Assembly (NCBI RefSeq): GCF_000234665.1
Contig: NC_018312.1
Span: 801,791 to 865,790 of the forward strand
Direction: 5' to 3'
Origin: Leishmania mexicana MHOM/GT/2001/U1103
Lineage: Eukaryota > Euglenozoa > Kinetoplastea > Trypanosomatida > Trypanosomatidae
DNA length: 64,000 nt
The position numbers and the translations under genes are program-made. The first letter of the stretch is position 1. Every line of letters begins with the position of its first letter. A model generated the notes under the pieces. That model did not search any database. It saw only the letters and a program-made list of their open reading frames with translations, and was not told the DNA's origin. Of the stretch, positions 10,390 to 20,742 are shown in pieces.

Positions 10390-11748
10390 TCATTGCTCGC
10401 GTTGCTGCTCACGTGGTTGACTAGTGACACCGCATGTCGACTTTGCTGTAGCATCGCCATCCTTTCCACTGCCTGACTTGTTCGAGGAGCTCCCTGCTTC
10501 GTGCTGGGGATGCCCTTCGGCTGCTTCATGCACCTGTGCTTCTACATCTGTTTCCGTCTCGTTTCCATTTTCCTTGAGCGGATCACCACATGGGTAATTC
10601 CAGCGGGCGCAGAACGGGATTCTTACAATATCCGTCAGATTGTACAACAAGATCCCGACGGTAAGAATGGCATACGAAACAAAAAACAGTTTAGTGGGAT
10701 ATATCTTGAAAATGGTGATATTCCAGATAATGGCATAGATGTTAGCCGTCAGCAATGATATATTTGCGAAAGCCGCGCTAGAAATGATGAACATGATCGG
10801 CATGGCGGTGTAAACCAGCAACATTGTGACACCAAACACCATCTGAAACAGCCAGTCTTGTCCTGTCCAGGAGCTGCGATTGGGCTTGAACGTTTTCCAC
10901 TCCGCTGCAAAGAACTGTATCGTTGAGAAAAGCAAGGCGAACGACGACATCATTGCCAGGTTCTCGACAACCGGAATGAAAACGGGGACTTTGGGGTGAT
11001 CCTCTGCCCCGTATATCTCCCCATCCCCTGGAACCGTGCTGGAGGGGTCCTGAATGCCGGTCAAAGATAATGCGGGTGTGGTTTCATCCTTTGTTTCACC
11101 ACTCCCGTTTCCACCGCAGCAGTTGAAGATGAGGGCTGGCTTTGATGGCTTCACGAACCATTCTGTCAACACGTTGCTTGTCGCATACAACGAGCTTGAA
11201 ATCAAGCACAAGATGTCCCCGAGAACTTCCTGACTCCCGCGCTCGCTGTGAGAAAGTCCATCAGCGTCAAGCGCAATTAGCAACACCAGGCCACCGATCG
11301 CGATCACCCCACCAACAACGTGAGTGACGGCAAATTTCATTCGCAATAGAAAAAAACTCAGAACCATAACACACGGTACGGTAAAGCAGTTGAGCAGCTG
11401 AACGGAAATCATGTTGGTGTACTGATAGGCAAGTACCACGATGTAGTTGGCCTCGAGGTCAATTACAGCCAAGATGGCATACTTCCACCAACGACTGAAA
11501 AACCTAAAGTTCGAAAACCTTTGAGCGCGGTGCTTGTATAGTATAAAGAGAAAAGCTGGAAGATAGAACGCAAATATAAATGCGTACGCTGTGACAGACT
11601 GAAGCAAAGGATAGCTTGCGTTGCTGTTAACGAGCTTCGTGGTAGAGACGCCAGTGAGGGAGTTTAGGAATGCAAGAGCCTGACCTAGCACTATCCGCTT
11701 GAGCATCTCTCTTACCGCCCCGAACCCGCAGCTCGCGAGGGTCGCCAT
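10390..11748 (-). CDS. SLC35F-type (DUF914) nucleotide-sugar/thiamine-like transporter, multi-pass
   Basis: 452 residues from the ATG at 11748, the first gene of the leftward unit. About ten hydrophobic segments form the drug/metabolite transporter fold of the SLC35F1/F2/F6 group. QALAFLNSLTGVSTTKL (23-39) and the segment LEANYIVVLAYQYTN, followed by ISVQLLNCFTVPCVMVLS, are typical. A long hydrophilic insert with a GGNGSG cluster lies roughly at residues 205-265 between membrane segments. The tail after about 400 is polar and rich in Glu/Ser/Gly. The substrate of this branch is not settled, and naming one would be guesswork. Being nearest to the strand-switch region, it is predicted to be the first gene transcribed leftward. 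Confidence 0.88.
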   Translation of the reverse strand: MATLASCGFGAVREMLKRIVLGQALAFLNSLTGVSTTKLVNSNASYPLLQSVTAYAFIFAFYLPAFLFILYKHRAQRFSNFRFFSRWWKYAILAVIDLEANYIVVLAYQYTNMISVQLLNCFTVPCVMVLSFFLLRMKFAVTHVVGGVIAIGGLVLLIALDADGLSHSERGSQEVLGDILCLISSSLYATSNVLTEWFVKPSKPALIFNCCGGNGSGETKDETTPALSLTGIQDPSSTVPGDGEIYGAEDHPKVPVFIPVVENLAMMSSFALLFSTIQFFAAEWKTFKPNRSSWTGQDWLFQMVFGVTMLLVYTAMPIMFIISSAAFANISLLTANIYAIIWNITIFKIYPTKLFFVSYAILTVGILLYNLTDIVRIPFCARWNYPCGDPLKENGNETETDVEAQVHEAAEGHPQHEAGSSSNKSGSGKDGDATAKSTCGVTSQPREQQREQ

Positions 11749-12789
11749 TTTTCCTTTTCAGAATGTGCAGTGAGCGTTCACTGGACTCGAACTCGCAGTT
11801 ACTGTTTGCCATCTCAGTCGAAAAAATAGGAGTCGAAAAAATGTGATGATTCAGAAAGAGGTCCTAAGTTACATCAGAGGTCAGAGGTAATCCTGTTAGC
11901 ACACATTGCATAACGAATCTCGTTGTATGCCTCCACACTTCCGGATGCGGAAGCCGTCAGCATTGCTTTTTTTTGGAACGTTTTTCCACTCTGGGGTGAG
12001 CACATTCCTCGGCTCAAAACCACACAAAGTGCTTTCTAAACGATAATTGAAGCTGCATGTCACAGATTAAAGTAAACACGCTGCCTCAAAGCTGTTACTC
12101 AGCCCGACCACACCTCGCTACTGCAAAAGGCTTCATTCCATGTCATACAAGATAAAAACACCAAAAGATAGCGCACGGGATAGAGGCCGCCACATTCTCC
12201 GAAAATTTCTCTCTACCACCCTCGCTAAGCAGGGTCCTCAGTCCACTCTTTTACAGCTCCAGTCATTCTTCAATCCCCTTGCCGACTCTTCGGAAAGCGC
12301 CTCCAACCGACCACGCGCTCTCCGTTCATCACTCACCCCGAAATTACAAACTGCACCTTTGCCATCTGCTTTTGGGTCGCACTCCGCAGAAGGTTAAAAG
12401 CCTCTCGTGCCCTAAACAAAACGAGTGATGAATACCCCAGTAGCAGAAGTCTTCCCAAAAAAACAGACTTTCTGGGTGCTTCGTAGATAATGAAATTCAG
12501 AATCACTCAACACCCCCCTGAGGCAACCACATGATCAGTTACACATCAACGCACCCACTCCGCCATATTGAAAAAAAAATGAACACAACAAAAAGAAAGA
12601 CACCACCCTTCCAAAACAATGATAAATCAAAGCACAAAAGTCCAGAACTCTTCGCAACCAGACCGCTAAAAACCACGCAGCAAAGGTAACTCTAACTCCA
12701 CTGCGACAAAGCACCTCCAAACAACTAACCTGGGACTATTGGCAATCGCATTCAAACCGTAGCACCGCTTTCACAAAGATCGCCGGACC

Positions 12790-13490
12790 AATTCTCCGCC
12801 ATACAACACGAGAGCCCGACAACACCCTGCCCGGCATGTCACAGGCCCCCATCGCGTGGTGCGAAGCAGTCGTACACACGCTCTACAGCAATGCACCAAC
12901 GCCGTCATACGAGCACGGCCTCCGCCTCATAACCCTACCAGTCGGCCCGCCTCGCCGGTCCCCGCCTGGTGCGTCCCTCGGGGTAGCCCAGGCCCCTCCC
13001 CCACACACCAGCAGGCGGTGTGAGGGGCGGGGAGACGTCCGAGTCGCGGCGACACCATGCCCACCAGATGGATGCTGCACGTTCGTTCGCTCCTGCAGGT
13101 CAAATGCCGGTGCCACGGGGCGGTGGGGCGCAGGCCCGCCATCAGGCGTGCGAAACCCCGAGAGGGGCAAAAGGCGCACCACCCCCCACGTAGCAGGGGG
13201 TGGGGAGAAGCTTCCGGACGCCGGCTCGACCCCGGCCGGCGCACCTTACGCAATACGCTGGCCTGCCCTTGCGCACTCAGATGGCGGACGCCCTCTCTCA
13301 CCGCCGGTGTGTGGGGTGTGCGGGGGCCATGGGCGCATGCCCATAATCAAGGATCGCTGGGGGTGACAGCGTTGCGGGACCGCATTCATCCTTGAAGCCT
13401 GACCCTTTCATGGGCATGTCCGAGGGAGGGCGGCACTCGGGCGACGCGCAGGGTACTTTCTCATGAGCTGCCTTCAATCGCGTCAGCTTT
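12790..13490 (-). mobile_element. SIDER-like retroposon, chimeric, antisense to the rightward unit (copy A)
   Basis: Reading leftward, the right part (about 13490-13128) is nearly identical to the plus-strand block at 36058-36420. The left part (about 13095-12800) is nearly identical to the 3' half of the three SIDER2-like copies at 19728, 21451 and 27665. So this copy joins two sequence types, with the switch at about 13095-13128. Weaker similarity to the 36-kb element continues a little past 13490 (shared CAGTTCTAGA and CTGACGCGATTG words), so the element may reach further right. No coding capacity is claimed; the long GC-rich frames across it are a by-product of composition. Confidence 0.75.
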
Positions 13491-15385
13491 AGCGTCTAGA
13501 ACTGTGATGATTTGCGTCACGAGGGACGATGTGTTTCATGAGGTTTCTGTTATTGGTGTAAAACTGTGTTTTTGTGTCATGTTCTATGATTGGTGGACGG
13601 GTGTTTTTTCATGAGTTGTTGTCCGGATCTTGATTTGGTAGTAATTTCAAGACGGCTGATTTTTCCTTAGGATGTGAGTGATCATGATTGTTCAGTGAAG
13701 GTTGCGGGGGCACTGGGGTTATTTTTGTTTTGTGATGTTTGTTCGGGTGTTGGGGGCACCCCGGGGTTTTGGGGGAAGGGCGACTGCGAAGAACCTATGC
13801 ACCGCTGCTCCAGGGCGGTGTGGGCTTTTTCTCCAAAAGGAGATGAGGTGTTTTTTTCTTCAGGAGAAAGATGGGAAAGGTTCAATCACCGGGGTGCGGG
13901 CGGAGCGCGGATGGGTAGAGCTTGTTTGCTTGATGCGCAGCGACGGTGGCGTTGTACTTTTCCCTTGTCCACAAGAACCGCTACTGATGTTGTTACCGGC
14001 GGGCCATCTGGCTGGGATATATTCAGTGCTGTAAACTTAGAAACATTAGCGAAACTCTGAGGTGGATGGCTGAATTCAATTCTCGGTTTGTGCTGCACGA
14101 TGTACAGGAACGAAAGCACGCGTGCGATCAAGGAATGTGTTCTACGGCGCCAGGGAAGGGAAGGGAGGATCGCTTAGAGTACAGGGACGTTTTTTTACAG
14201 GGAGAAGGCGTGCAGCTTAATGTTGTGGTTGATGTGGTGCAAACGACTACTTCCTTATGTGGTATCCCACCATGTGTTGATGACTCGGCAGTGTCCATTG
14301 TGCGGAGGGCGTGTCTCTGAACGGTTGAAAACGTCATATTTTTTGGCAAAGCAGAGCAATCAGTTTCATGTGATCTACAACTCTTGCAGTTTGCATCCGT
14401 GTTGGCTTCAATCATGCCCGCGGCTCTCGTTAGCGGTTGCAGCAGAGTTATGGAGATTTTCATTGCTTGGAAACTTTACTAATGTAGATATGTGACGATT
14501 ATGGTTTCTCAAAGCAACGTGAAAGCTAGTGAAGCGGCGAAGGCTATCAAAGTAGCATGACCTGGCACTGCGCCACACCACGTCAAGCTGGGTGTCTCTA
14601 ATATTTCAAGTTTTGGCTCTACGGTTTTGACTGTCACGCAGAAACGCCCTGCTGGGATTGATACCTTTGCGAACAACGCCCGTTTTGCGTACTGTTACTA
14701 TTTCAACGTCCCGTTTCATACAAGAGCTGGTGTTTTCATGTTTATCAACCATCGCAGAACGGGTGCAGTGTGCAATGCGTTTGCTCCACTCGTAAAAAAT
14801 TGAGGGGGCATCATGAATGCTTCTTGTCGGGCTACTTGGAGTCATAGTGGATGATACTCTGAAGTGGTGGTGCGCGTCTAGTGCTTCTTGGAGTGAGGAC
14901 CGTTGTCTGGTATCGGAATTTCACCTACATGCGAAATCTGCCGATCTTTAGGCACTTGAATGGCCTCACTCTGCGTATGAGGTTAACAAGTTGACCCTCA
15001 GAAGGGACATGATGGTCTTTGGTAGGGCGCATTCGGTGCTTTCTGTTTAAGCTTGCTGCCCGAGGTAGTGTCATACAGACATGCTCGACAAACACGGGCT
15101 ACAAGAGTGCACAAGGGGGCGCCGATCCTCCTCCGTTTCTTGCGTTGCACCCTGCATACCTCGATACTTTGGACAAGGTGGCTTCACTTCCAATCGGAGT
15201 GCAGCTGAGCATTTTTTTCTATTACCACTCTCTCATCCAAACAGAAAATAAAGCATTGCATCCCCTCTCTCAAAAATAAAGCGTTTGGGAAGACGGAACA
15301 AGCTGTACACTTTGGCAAGGGTTATTGAATATGCGTGTCTTTCATGGACTCGCTCATAGCATCTTTTTTTTGCTGATAACTCTAG

Positions 15386-15412
15386 TCTTCCTCCCTTTCT
15401 TCTCTCCCGCAG
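15386..15412 (+). promoter_or_regulatory. Spliced-leader acceptor of the first rightward gene
   Basis: An almost pure C/T tract (15386-15410) ends in CAG at 15410-15412, thirteen bases before the ATG of the PHD/dioxygenase gene. This is a textbook trypanosomatid trans-splice acceptor and supports the chosen start. Confidence 0.75.
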
Positions 15413-15425
15413 AAACTAAGGGAAG

Positions 15426-16475
15426 ATGAGGATTCCCCTTGTAGAGCACACATGCTCTCGTTGTGGTAGGACGCTGCGGGAAGCTGCTGTCAAAAAATCT
15501 GTGCACTGCATCAGGTGTAACAGGTGGTATCACAGAACGTGTTTTATGGCCGATACGGGCGTTGCCATCGAGGAAAAGGTCCCAACGAGCAATAGATGTG
15601 TTTGCTGTCTTTCAGGGACGATAGACATGAAATCAAAGAAGTGCACTCATCACATGAACAAGTATGCGAAAGGCTTTATTAAAGACGGTTTTTGTGTAGT
15701 TCCACTTGCTGAGACGAAGACAGAGTTGGAGCAGATCACCCGGGACCTCTCCACATGGAAAGCCGATCTTCTCCGGTATTTCGAGGCGTTGCTCAAGACA
15801 TATGAGTGCCAGGCAGAGATAGGGGGTGCTGTTCCATCACTTGAGAGTGGGTACTCTAACTTTCGTCAGCGATGCTCGGGGAGATTTGAAATTATTGCAG
15901 ACTTCATCACCTCTAAAGTAGTTCCCCTGATTGCCAACGCACAAACGGTTCAGCAAACACTTGACGCACTCCTTTGCAACGCACAACTACCCGTTGGGAA
16001 GAAGGTGATGTCATCCGGTTGTTTTCTATCGCTGATGGGCAGTGAAACGCAAAACGCACACACCGATGGACCCGCACTCAGCAATGTTGTGAACCTCTTC
16101 CCCTACGCCATTAACGTATTTGTGCCCTTGATCAGTGTCGACAGCCGCAACGGCACTGAGTTTTTTCCTAGGTCTCACATTCTTGGAGATCAAAGAGAAA
16201 GCAAGTATGTCTCTCCACCTGTTGCTCTCGGGAACGCATTGCTATTCGACTATCGAGTTGTTCATCGTGGGCTACGCAATGCAAAATCGGATCCTCGTCC
16301 TTGCTACTATGTTACGTATTCAAAAAGCTGGTATCAAGATACGTACAACTTCAGTGAGAGGCGCTACAAGAAACGGCTGGAAGTGGATCCCGCTCTGTTG
16401 GAGAGCAGAGATGAGCGCATGGCGAAAAAGAGTCGTTCTGACGATGGGGGAAGCAGCACTTCGCAACTTCATTGA
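15426..16475 (+). CDS. PHD-type zinc finger fused to PhyH-like 2-oxoglutarate/Fe(II) dioxygenase
   Basis: 349 residues. Residues 10-61 give a full C4HC3 PHD-like pattern: C10, C13, C28, C31, H36, C39, C58, C61, with W34 before the histidine as in true PHD fingers. Residues about 75-300 resemble the phytanoyl-CoA dioxygenase family. HTD (212-214) and H280 would be the iron triad, and an Arg about ten residues on (R289 or R291) could hold 2-oxoglutarate. The intervening GTEFFPRSH and the final YYVTYSKSWY fit the double-stranded beta-helix core. The basic, Ser-rich tail (residues 325-349) could carry a nuclear signal. PHD fingers read histone tails and PhyH enzymes hydroxylate small molecules or protein side chains. 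A chromatin- or translation-linked hydroxylase is therefore an inference only. It is the first gene right of the start region. Confidence 0.82.
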   Translation: MRIPLVEHTCSRCGRTLREAAVKKSVHCIRCNRWYHRTCFMADTGVAIEEKVPTSNRCVCCLSGTIDMKSKKCTHHMNKYAKGFIKDGFCVVPLAETKTELEQITRDLSTWKADLLRYFEALLKTYECQAEIGGAVPSLESGYSNFRQRCSGRFEIIADFITSKVVPLIANAQTVQQTLDALLCNAQLPVGKKVMSSGCFLSLMGSETQNAHTDGPALSNVVNLFPYAINVFVPLISVDSRNGTEFFPRSHILGDQRESKYVSPPVALGNALLFDYRVVHRGLRNAKSDPRPCYYVTYSKSWYQDTYNFSERRYKKRLEVDPALLESRDERMAKKSRSDDGGSSTSQLH

Positions 16476-16902
16476 GCACAACGCATCACTATTAGAAGAA
16501 AGAAACACCTATGCATAGATGCTTCTGAGTTGTTTTACAGATTCGCGAGGGTAATCCCTTGTTGATGCTTCTTTGCATTGCGAAAAAAAGGCGGTTTCTA
16601 TGCGCGCTTCAAGGCTCAAATCAATTTCTGTCGCAGGCGATTGACAACACTGGGTCTAAGAGGGGTTTAGAAGTGTCTTTTCGGTGCTTCAGTGTTGTGT
16701 CAAGTGCTGGGAGGGGATGCCCGTTCGGCTGAAGCGTTGAACCATAAGCTTGACTTCTGCTGGTGATTATGATAGTGCATCTAAAGAACAAAGGTTCACT
16801 CTATTGCTTCTCCTTTGCATGTTTTCTCTGATCTTTGTCTTTCAAACGCGTTCGACCCACACTCAAGATTTCACCGTACTTTTTTTTACTGCACTTTACC
16901 GA
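16476..16902 (+). other. Short intergenic region before ARL3A
   Basis: Contains the 3' UTR of the dioxygenase gene and the ARL3A leader. Pyrimidine-rich stretches (16797-16850 and 16880-16888) precede the ARL3A ATG. The open frame starting at 16750 is only the in-frame leader of ARL3A. Confidence 0.45.
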
Positions 16903-17442
16903 ATGGGCCTTCTCACACTCCTTCGCAAGCTCAAAAAGAGCGAAACAGAGCCGCGCATGTTGATTCTGGGTCTCGATAATGCTGGCAAGACTTCAATTCT
17001 CCGCAAGCTGTCCGATGAAGACCCTACCACCACCCAGGCGACTCAAGGATTCAACATCAAATCCATCAACTGCGATGGCTTTAAGCTGAACATGTGGGAT
17101 ATTGGTGGTCAAAAGGCGATTCGCACGTACTGGCCAAACTACTACGATGAAGTGGACTGCCTGATTTACGTCGTCGATGCTGCCGATCGGCGTCGACTCG
17201 AGGAGACGGCGGCCGAACTCGACGCGCTTCTGCAGGAGGAAAAGCTCCGGGAGGCTCCTGTACTTATTTTCTCCAACAAGTGTGACCTCGCCACTGCGCT
17301 GTCCCCGGAAAGTGTAAGCACAGCACTCAATCTGCACTGCTTGCGTGACCGCACGTGGTCTATCCAGAAGTGCAGCGCGAAATCCGGCGAAGGCCTGCAT
17401 GAAGGACTGGAGTGGGCGGTGAAGAACCTTAAGCCCAAGTGA
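16903..17442 (+). CDS. ARL3A: ADP-ribosylation factor-like GTPase, ARL3 type
   Basis: 179 residues from the ATG at 16903, the usual ARL3 length; the upstream in-frame codons lack family similarity. MGLLTLLRKLK is the typical ARL3 N-terminal amphipathic helix with Gly2. G1 is GLDNAGKT (23-30), switch I contains TQATQGFNIKS, G3 is WDIGGQ, and the guanine-specificity motif is NKCD. The SAKSGEGL stretch is the G5 region. ARL3 with its GEF ARL13B releases lipidated cargo from UNC119/PDE6D carriers into the cilium or flagellum. In Leishmania an ARL-3A has been described as important for flagellum integrity, and this fits that protein. Functional GTPase residues all look intact. ARL2 is less likely, because the QGFNIKS and LRDRTW motifs fit ARL3 better. 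Confidence 0.93.
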   Translation: MGLLTLLRKLKKSETEPRMLILGLDNAGKTSILRKLSDEDPTTTQATQGFNIKSINCDGFKLNMWDIGGQKAIRTYWPNYYDEVDCLIYVVDAADRRRLEETAAELDALLQEEKLREAPVLIFSNKCDLATALSPESVSTALNLHCLRDRTWSIQKCSAKSGEGLHEGLEWAVKNLKPK

Positions 17443-18035
17443 AGAGTAGATGGCGCACCTTTTTCTACTTTCGGGTGTCTGTTTTCCAAACGCTAATCGG
17501 CGTGTCTGCGACAAGTTTTGGGGAGAAAAAAAAAGAGTATTAGGGATTGCCCAAAACGAAGAATACGATAGAAACAGTGTTTTCTTTCCTCATATACCTA
17601 CGCTATTTTTGCCCATGTACAATGGCGGATACAAAAGCCGGCAGCAACTAAAGCAACAAACAAAACCCGCCGATATCGTGTCTGAAGAGTTGGCTACGTG
17701 CACGCGTGAAATATACCTCCTCAAAGGGAAATTCATGTGCTGCAATGTACTGCAGGGCGAAGAGAGCACAGCTCCCTGCGATTACTCATAGGATTGATTG
17801 CGCGTTGCAAAGGGGAGTACCGTATTTGCTTTCTCTTGCCCCTTTCTGCTCGGTGGCTACAGCTTCGAAGACCTCGCAACTCAAGTCTTTTACCCCGCGT
17901 TTACTACCTCCCCCACATTACATGCTTTATATGTGTTCCAAAGATTTAATTGTTGACTCGCGTGCAACAGGCAAGTAGGAAACACATATCCTTGCTCATT
18001 CAAAGCCTCCGCCTACTTTGACAATAGAAGTCGAA
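17443..18035 (+). other. Intergenic region after ARL3A
   Basis: 593 bp without a convincing gene. C/T-rich stretches near 17829-17860 and 17885-17925 are possible splice or polyadenylation signals. The open frames here are short and lack an ATG in context with family similarity. Confidence 0.4.
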
Positions 18036-19511
18036 ATGTTCTGCGCCGTAAAGCACCTGCGAGCGCCACTCGCGACTTTGAAACCAGTGCTTGCCGACTC
18101 GGTCGCAACGCAGAATGTGATCCGTCGGATGATTGGTGTAACAACAGCTCGTAAGGTGAACGCGAGCGCGATCAACAGCATTGCGGAGAAGACGAAGGGC
18201 GAGGGGCTGGCAGGGACAACTGCAATAGTGGCGCGCGCGCACCTTTACCTGCTGTCACGGAATCCCACAGACGCCATTGCAGAAATCGACGCTGTCCTGC
18301 CGAAGGTGCAAGATGAGGCGCTGAAGCGGTTTGCGACTGGCATCCGCCTACGCTCGCACAACGAACTGCTGGACATGAAGGAGGCGGCACTAGGGGTTTC
18401 AGGCGGCGCTACAGAGGCGGAGGTGTCGGCCCTACGCTCCAAGTTGCAGAGAGATTACAAGGAGCTGGTTGCAAGCTCTCCTGGGTGCTGGCTCGTGGAG
18501 CTGGCTGCTGCCGAGTACAGCCTTTACACCGGCGCGAGCGAGGAGGCTTACAACCACTTTACCTCAATCGAAAAGAAAATCCAGGAGTACATCAAATCCC
18601 CCATCCACGTGTCGGAGCTGGTAGCTACCACCGACAACACGAACGAGTTCTCCCTGGTTGGTTTTCAGATGCGACGTGCTCGCCCTGGGGTGAAGCCGGA
18701 GGGCGTCAGCGCCACGGTGGCTGAGGGGATGATGAACGTGATGGCCGATCCTGCTGCCGCGAAAGCTCTGCAACAAGCAAAAAAAGCCCTTGGTGGGCAG
18801 GTGACGGATGAGGAGGCGCTAGAGCTGGCGGTCACACTGCAGGAAGCCAACGTGGGCCACCACTTCCACGATTTTTTCCCCACAACCGAAGACCACTACG
18901 ATAAATGGACGTCCGAGGCTGCACAATCTGCGCAGCAGCTGATTCAGGAAGCATTGACACCTCACAATGCGGGTCTCAAGCCGGAGGCCATAGACCGGAT
19001 TCGTGCTTCGGTGCCCAGCAAGGCTTTTTACGACTCGGAGGAGAAGCTGCATGCGCTGCTGAAGTCGGCACCGAAGGATAAGAGTATCATTGCTTCCATT
19101 CGCGAGACGTTTGGGCCCGGCCCAAGTACGCCGATCAGCTCATCGGATCAGGCGGTTGCCGACGCCGTGGAATCTGTGCACCTGGCGGTCGTCTCGTCGG
19201 ACACGGCTGGAGCGACGGACTACGCAAAGCGCGGAAAAGAGATCGCTAAGGCTCTAGCGAGGCAGTTGCTCTACCGCACACAGGTTCAGAAGTGTGTTGC
19301 ACTGACAGAGATGAACCGCCTGCAGGAGGCCGTGGAGGCTGTCACTCCAGTGATCGATGCGAACGAGTACATTTACATGTGGCGCGCACTCTTAGCTCGA
19401 AGCCGTGCCTTCAAGGGTCTCGGGCTCATCACCAAAGCCGACAAGGACCTGAAGGAGCTGAACCGCCTCAAGCACAGCCTCACAGAGCGCACCCCATATG
19501 AAAAGAACTAG
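18036..19511 (+). CDS. Conserved-type helical-repeat (TPR-like) protein, possibly mitochondrial
   Basis: 491 residues from the ATG at 18036; six further upstream codons start with TTG and were rejected. The N-terminus MFCAVKHLRAPLATLKPV is basic and amphipathic, consistent with a mitochondrial presequence. The body is strongly helical and Ala/Leu-rich. The stretches AIVARAHLYLLSRNPTDAIAEID (about 67-90) and QKCVALTEMNRLQEAVEAVTPVI (near residues 415-440) have the spacing of TPR helices. The middle contains a HHFHDFFP segment (about 276-283) that looks conserved in style. I do not recognise a named family. A role in mitochondrial protein or RNA complexes is possible but not shown. Codon use looks like the neighbouring genes, and its 3' region contains SIDER copy B. 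Confidence 0.72.
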   Translation: MFCAVKHLRAPLATLKPVLADSVATQNVIRRMIGVTTARKVNASAINSIAEKTKGEGLAGTTAIVARAHLYLLSRNPTDAIAEIDAVLPKVQDEALKRFATGIRLRSHNELLDMKEAALGVSGGATEAEVSALRSKLQRDYKELVASSPGCWLVELAAAEYSLYTGASEEAYNHFTSIEKKIQEYIKSPIHVSELVATTDNTNEFSLVGFQMRRARPGVKPEGVSATVAEGMMNVMADPAAAKALQQAKKALGGQVTDEEALELAVTLQEANVGHHFHDFFPTTEDHYDKWTSEAAQSAQQLIQEALTPHNAGLKPEAIDRIRASVPSKAFYDSEEKLHALLKSAPKDKSIIASIRETFGPGPSTPISSSDQAVADAVESVHLAVVSSDTAGATDYAKRGKEIAKALARQLLYRTQVQKCVALTEMNRLQEAVEAVTPVIDANEYIYMWRALLARSRAFKGLGLITKADKDLKELNRLKHSLTERTPYEKN

Positions 19512-19727
19512 ACGAAGGCATGCGAGTGTGAGTGCCGAGCACGTGCTACTGCACGCACGATTTAGTACCGTTAGCGTGTGTTTTCGCTTCCCTAAAAAAA
19601 AGCCAAACAAACATATCTCTTGTCTGCACTTTGGTGTGTTCGAGGCTCCGTTCATGTGTTCTTTTTTTTGTCTCTTTTTTTCCCCGTAGGAATACCACGT
19701 TCCTGAAGACGAGGGAGAGAGGGGCGA

Positions 19728-20240
19728 CACCTAAGCGTGGTGTCCAGGGCCCAGTACCGACTCTGTGTGGGAGGAAGCCAAGTAGCCCCCCACCCCTATC
19801 CCCCGCCAATGCTGGGCGACCTCTGGTGGTGACGGGGTTAAGCACCTGTGGCGTAGGGGAGATCAGAGCGATGTGTCGCTGCTGATGTGGGCGGTCAGGT
19901 CGTGGATGGCGTTGCGCCGGAGCGGCCTGCAGCAGTGAACGCACGTGCAGCATCCATCTGGTGGGCATGGTGTCGCCGCGACTCGGACGTCTCCCCGCCC
20001 CTCACACCGCCTGCTGGTGTGTGGGGGAGGGGCCTGAGCTACCCCGAGGGACGCACCAGGCGGGGACCGGCGAGGCGGGCCGACTGGTAGGGTTATGAGG
20101 CGGAGGCCGTGCTCGTATGACGGCGTTGGTGCATTGCTGTAGAGCGTGTGTACGACTGCTTCGCACCACGCGATGGGGGCCTGTGACATGCCGGGCAGGG
20201 TGTTGTCGGGCTCTCATGTTGTATGGCAGAGAGCGGACAC
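19728..20240 (+). mobile_element. SIDER2-like retroposon, sense orientation (copy B)
   Basis: About 510 bp beginning near CCTAAGCGTGGTGTCCAGGG and ending near GGCAGAGAGCGGAC. It lies in the probable 3' UTR of the gene ending at 19511. By eye it differs from copy D at about six positions over the whole length. The length, the sense orientation in a 3' UTR and the 5' signature fit Leishmania SIDER2, short non-coding retroposons related to ingi/L1Tc that can lower mRNA stability. The 108-residue antisense frame seen in each copy is not a gene. Confidence 0.82.
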
Positions 20241-20742
20241 AGTGGAAGAAAAAGTCATACCACGTGTCAGTAAAGCGGTACTGGCATACGTTTTCTTACC
20301 AGTAGCATGTCTTTTTTCTAGGGCGAGGACATCGCATCGTCACCTTAGCAAGGTCACTTTGGCTTGTCCGACACCATGAAGGGACTTTTTCTGCACGTGC
20401 TTTGCCACCCCTTAGCGAGAAGCTGGTGTTGGGCCCTCTGCCTCCGGGAAGAAATACCTTCTTTCCGCACTGTGGCACAACTAGCAGCTGACTGTGAACG
20501 TTTTGATGAGTTTCACAGAAGAAAATAGCAACATGCTGCGTAAGAAAATAGCATGGGAGGCAAATGTGCTTCACCCACCAAGCGCTGACTGTAGAGGAGA
20601 CATTGCCGCTGTGCCTGTGAAAGTGAAATGGGAGCAAAGGTATGGCCTCTTGCTGGCAGCGCCGTTGAGTACCAAATGCCCTCTATGATGGTTTGCTCAT
20701 GAAGTTGCTGGAGCTTACTGAGTCGTCTTTCTCAATGCATCA
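20241..20742 (+). other. Gene-free stretch between SIDER copy B and the decayed membrane gene
   Basis: No recognisable gene or repeat. It could contain the lost 5' part of the pseudogene that follows, but the reading frame before 20743 is not convincing. Confidence 0.3.

Larger units (their letters stand above)
11749..15425. promoter_or_regulatory. Divergent strand-switch region (probable Pol II transcription start region)
   Basis: All genes to the left are minus and all to the right plus, so the two polycistronic units diverge here. In Leishmania such regions are start sites for RNA polymerase II, carrying acetylated H3 and flanking base J; that is known for the group and is not visible in sequence. 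The region has no convincing gene. The left 1 kb (11750-12790) is AT-rich with several A/T runs. An antisense SIDER-like element fills 12790-13490. 13690-13800 is G-rich on the plus strand, and the rest is unremarkable. Two short ATG-led frames (12140-12397 plus, 14606-14845 minus) have no supporting features. Confidence 0.8.

Noticed and set aside
12140..12397. 85-codon ATG-led frame in the strand-switch region
   Set aside because: No pyrimidine tract fitting it, no recognisable motif, AT-rich low-bias composition; looks like chance.
14606..14845. 79-codon minus-strand ATG-led frame in the strand-switch region
   Set aside because: It could be a fragment of the antisense element, but no similarity to copy E was found by eye and no domain is visible.
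19863..20189. 108-codon minus frame repeated in every SIDER copy, and 67-codon plus frames inside them
   Set aside because: They repeat only because the retroposon repeats; SIDERs are non-coding and the frame is broken or fused differently in copy A.
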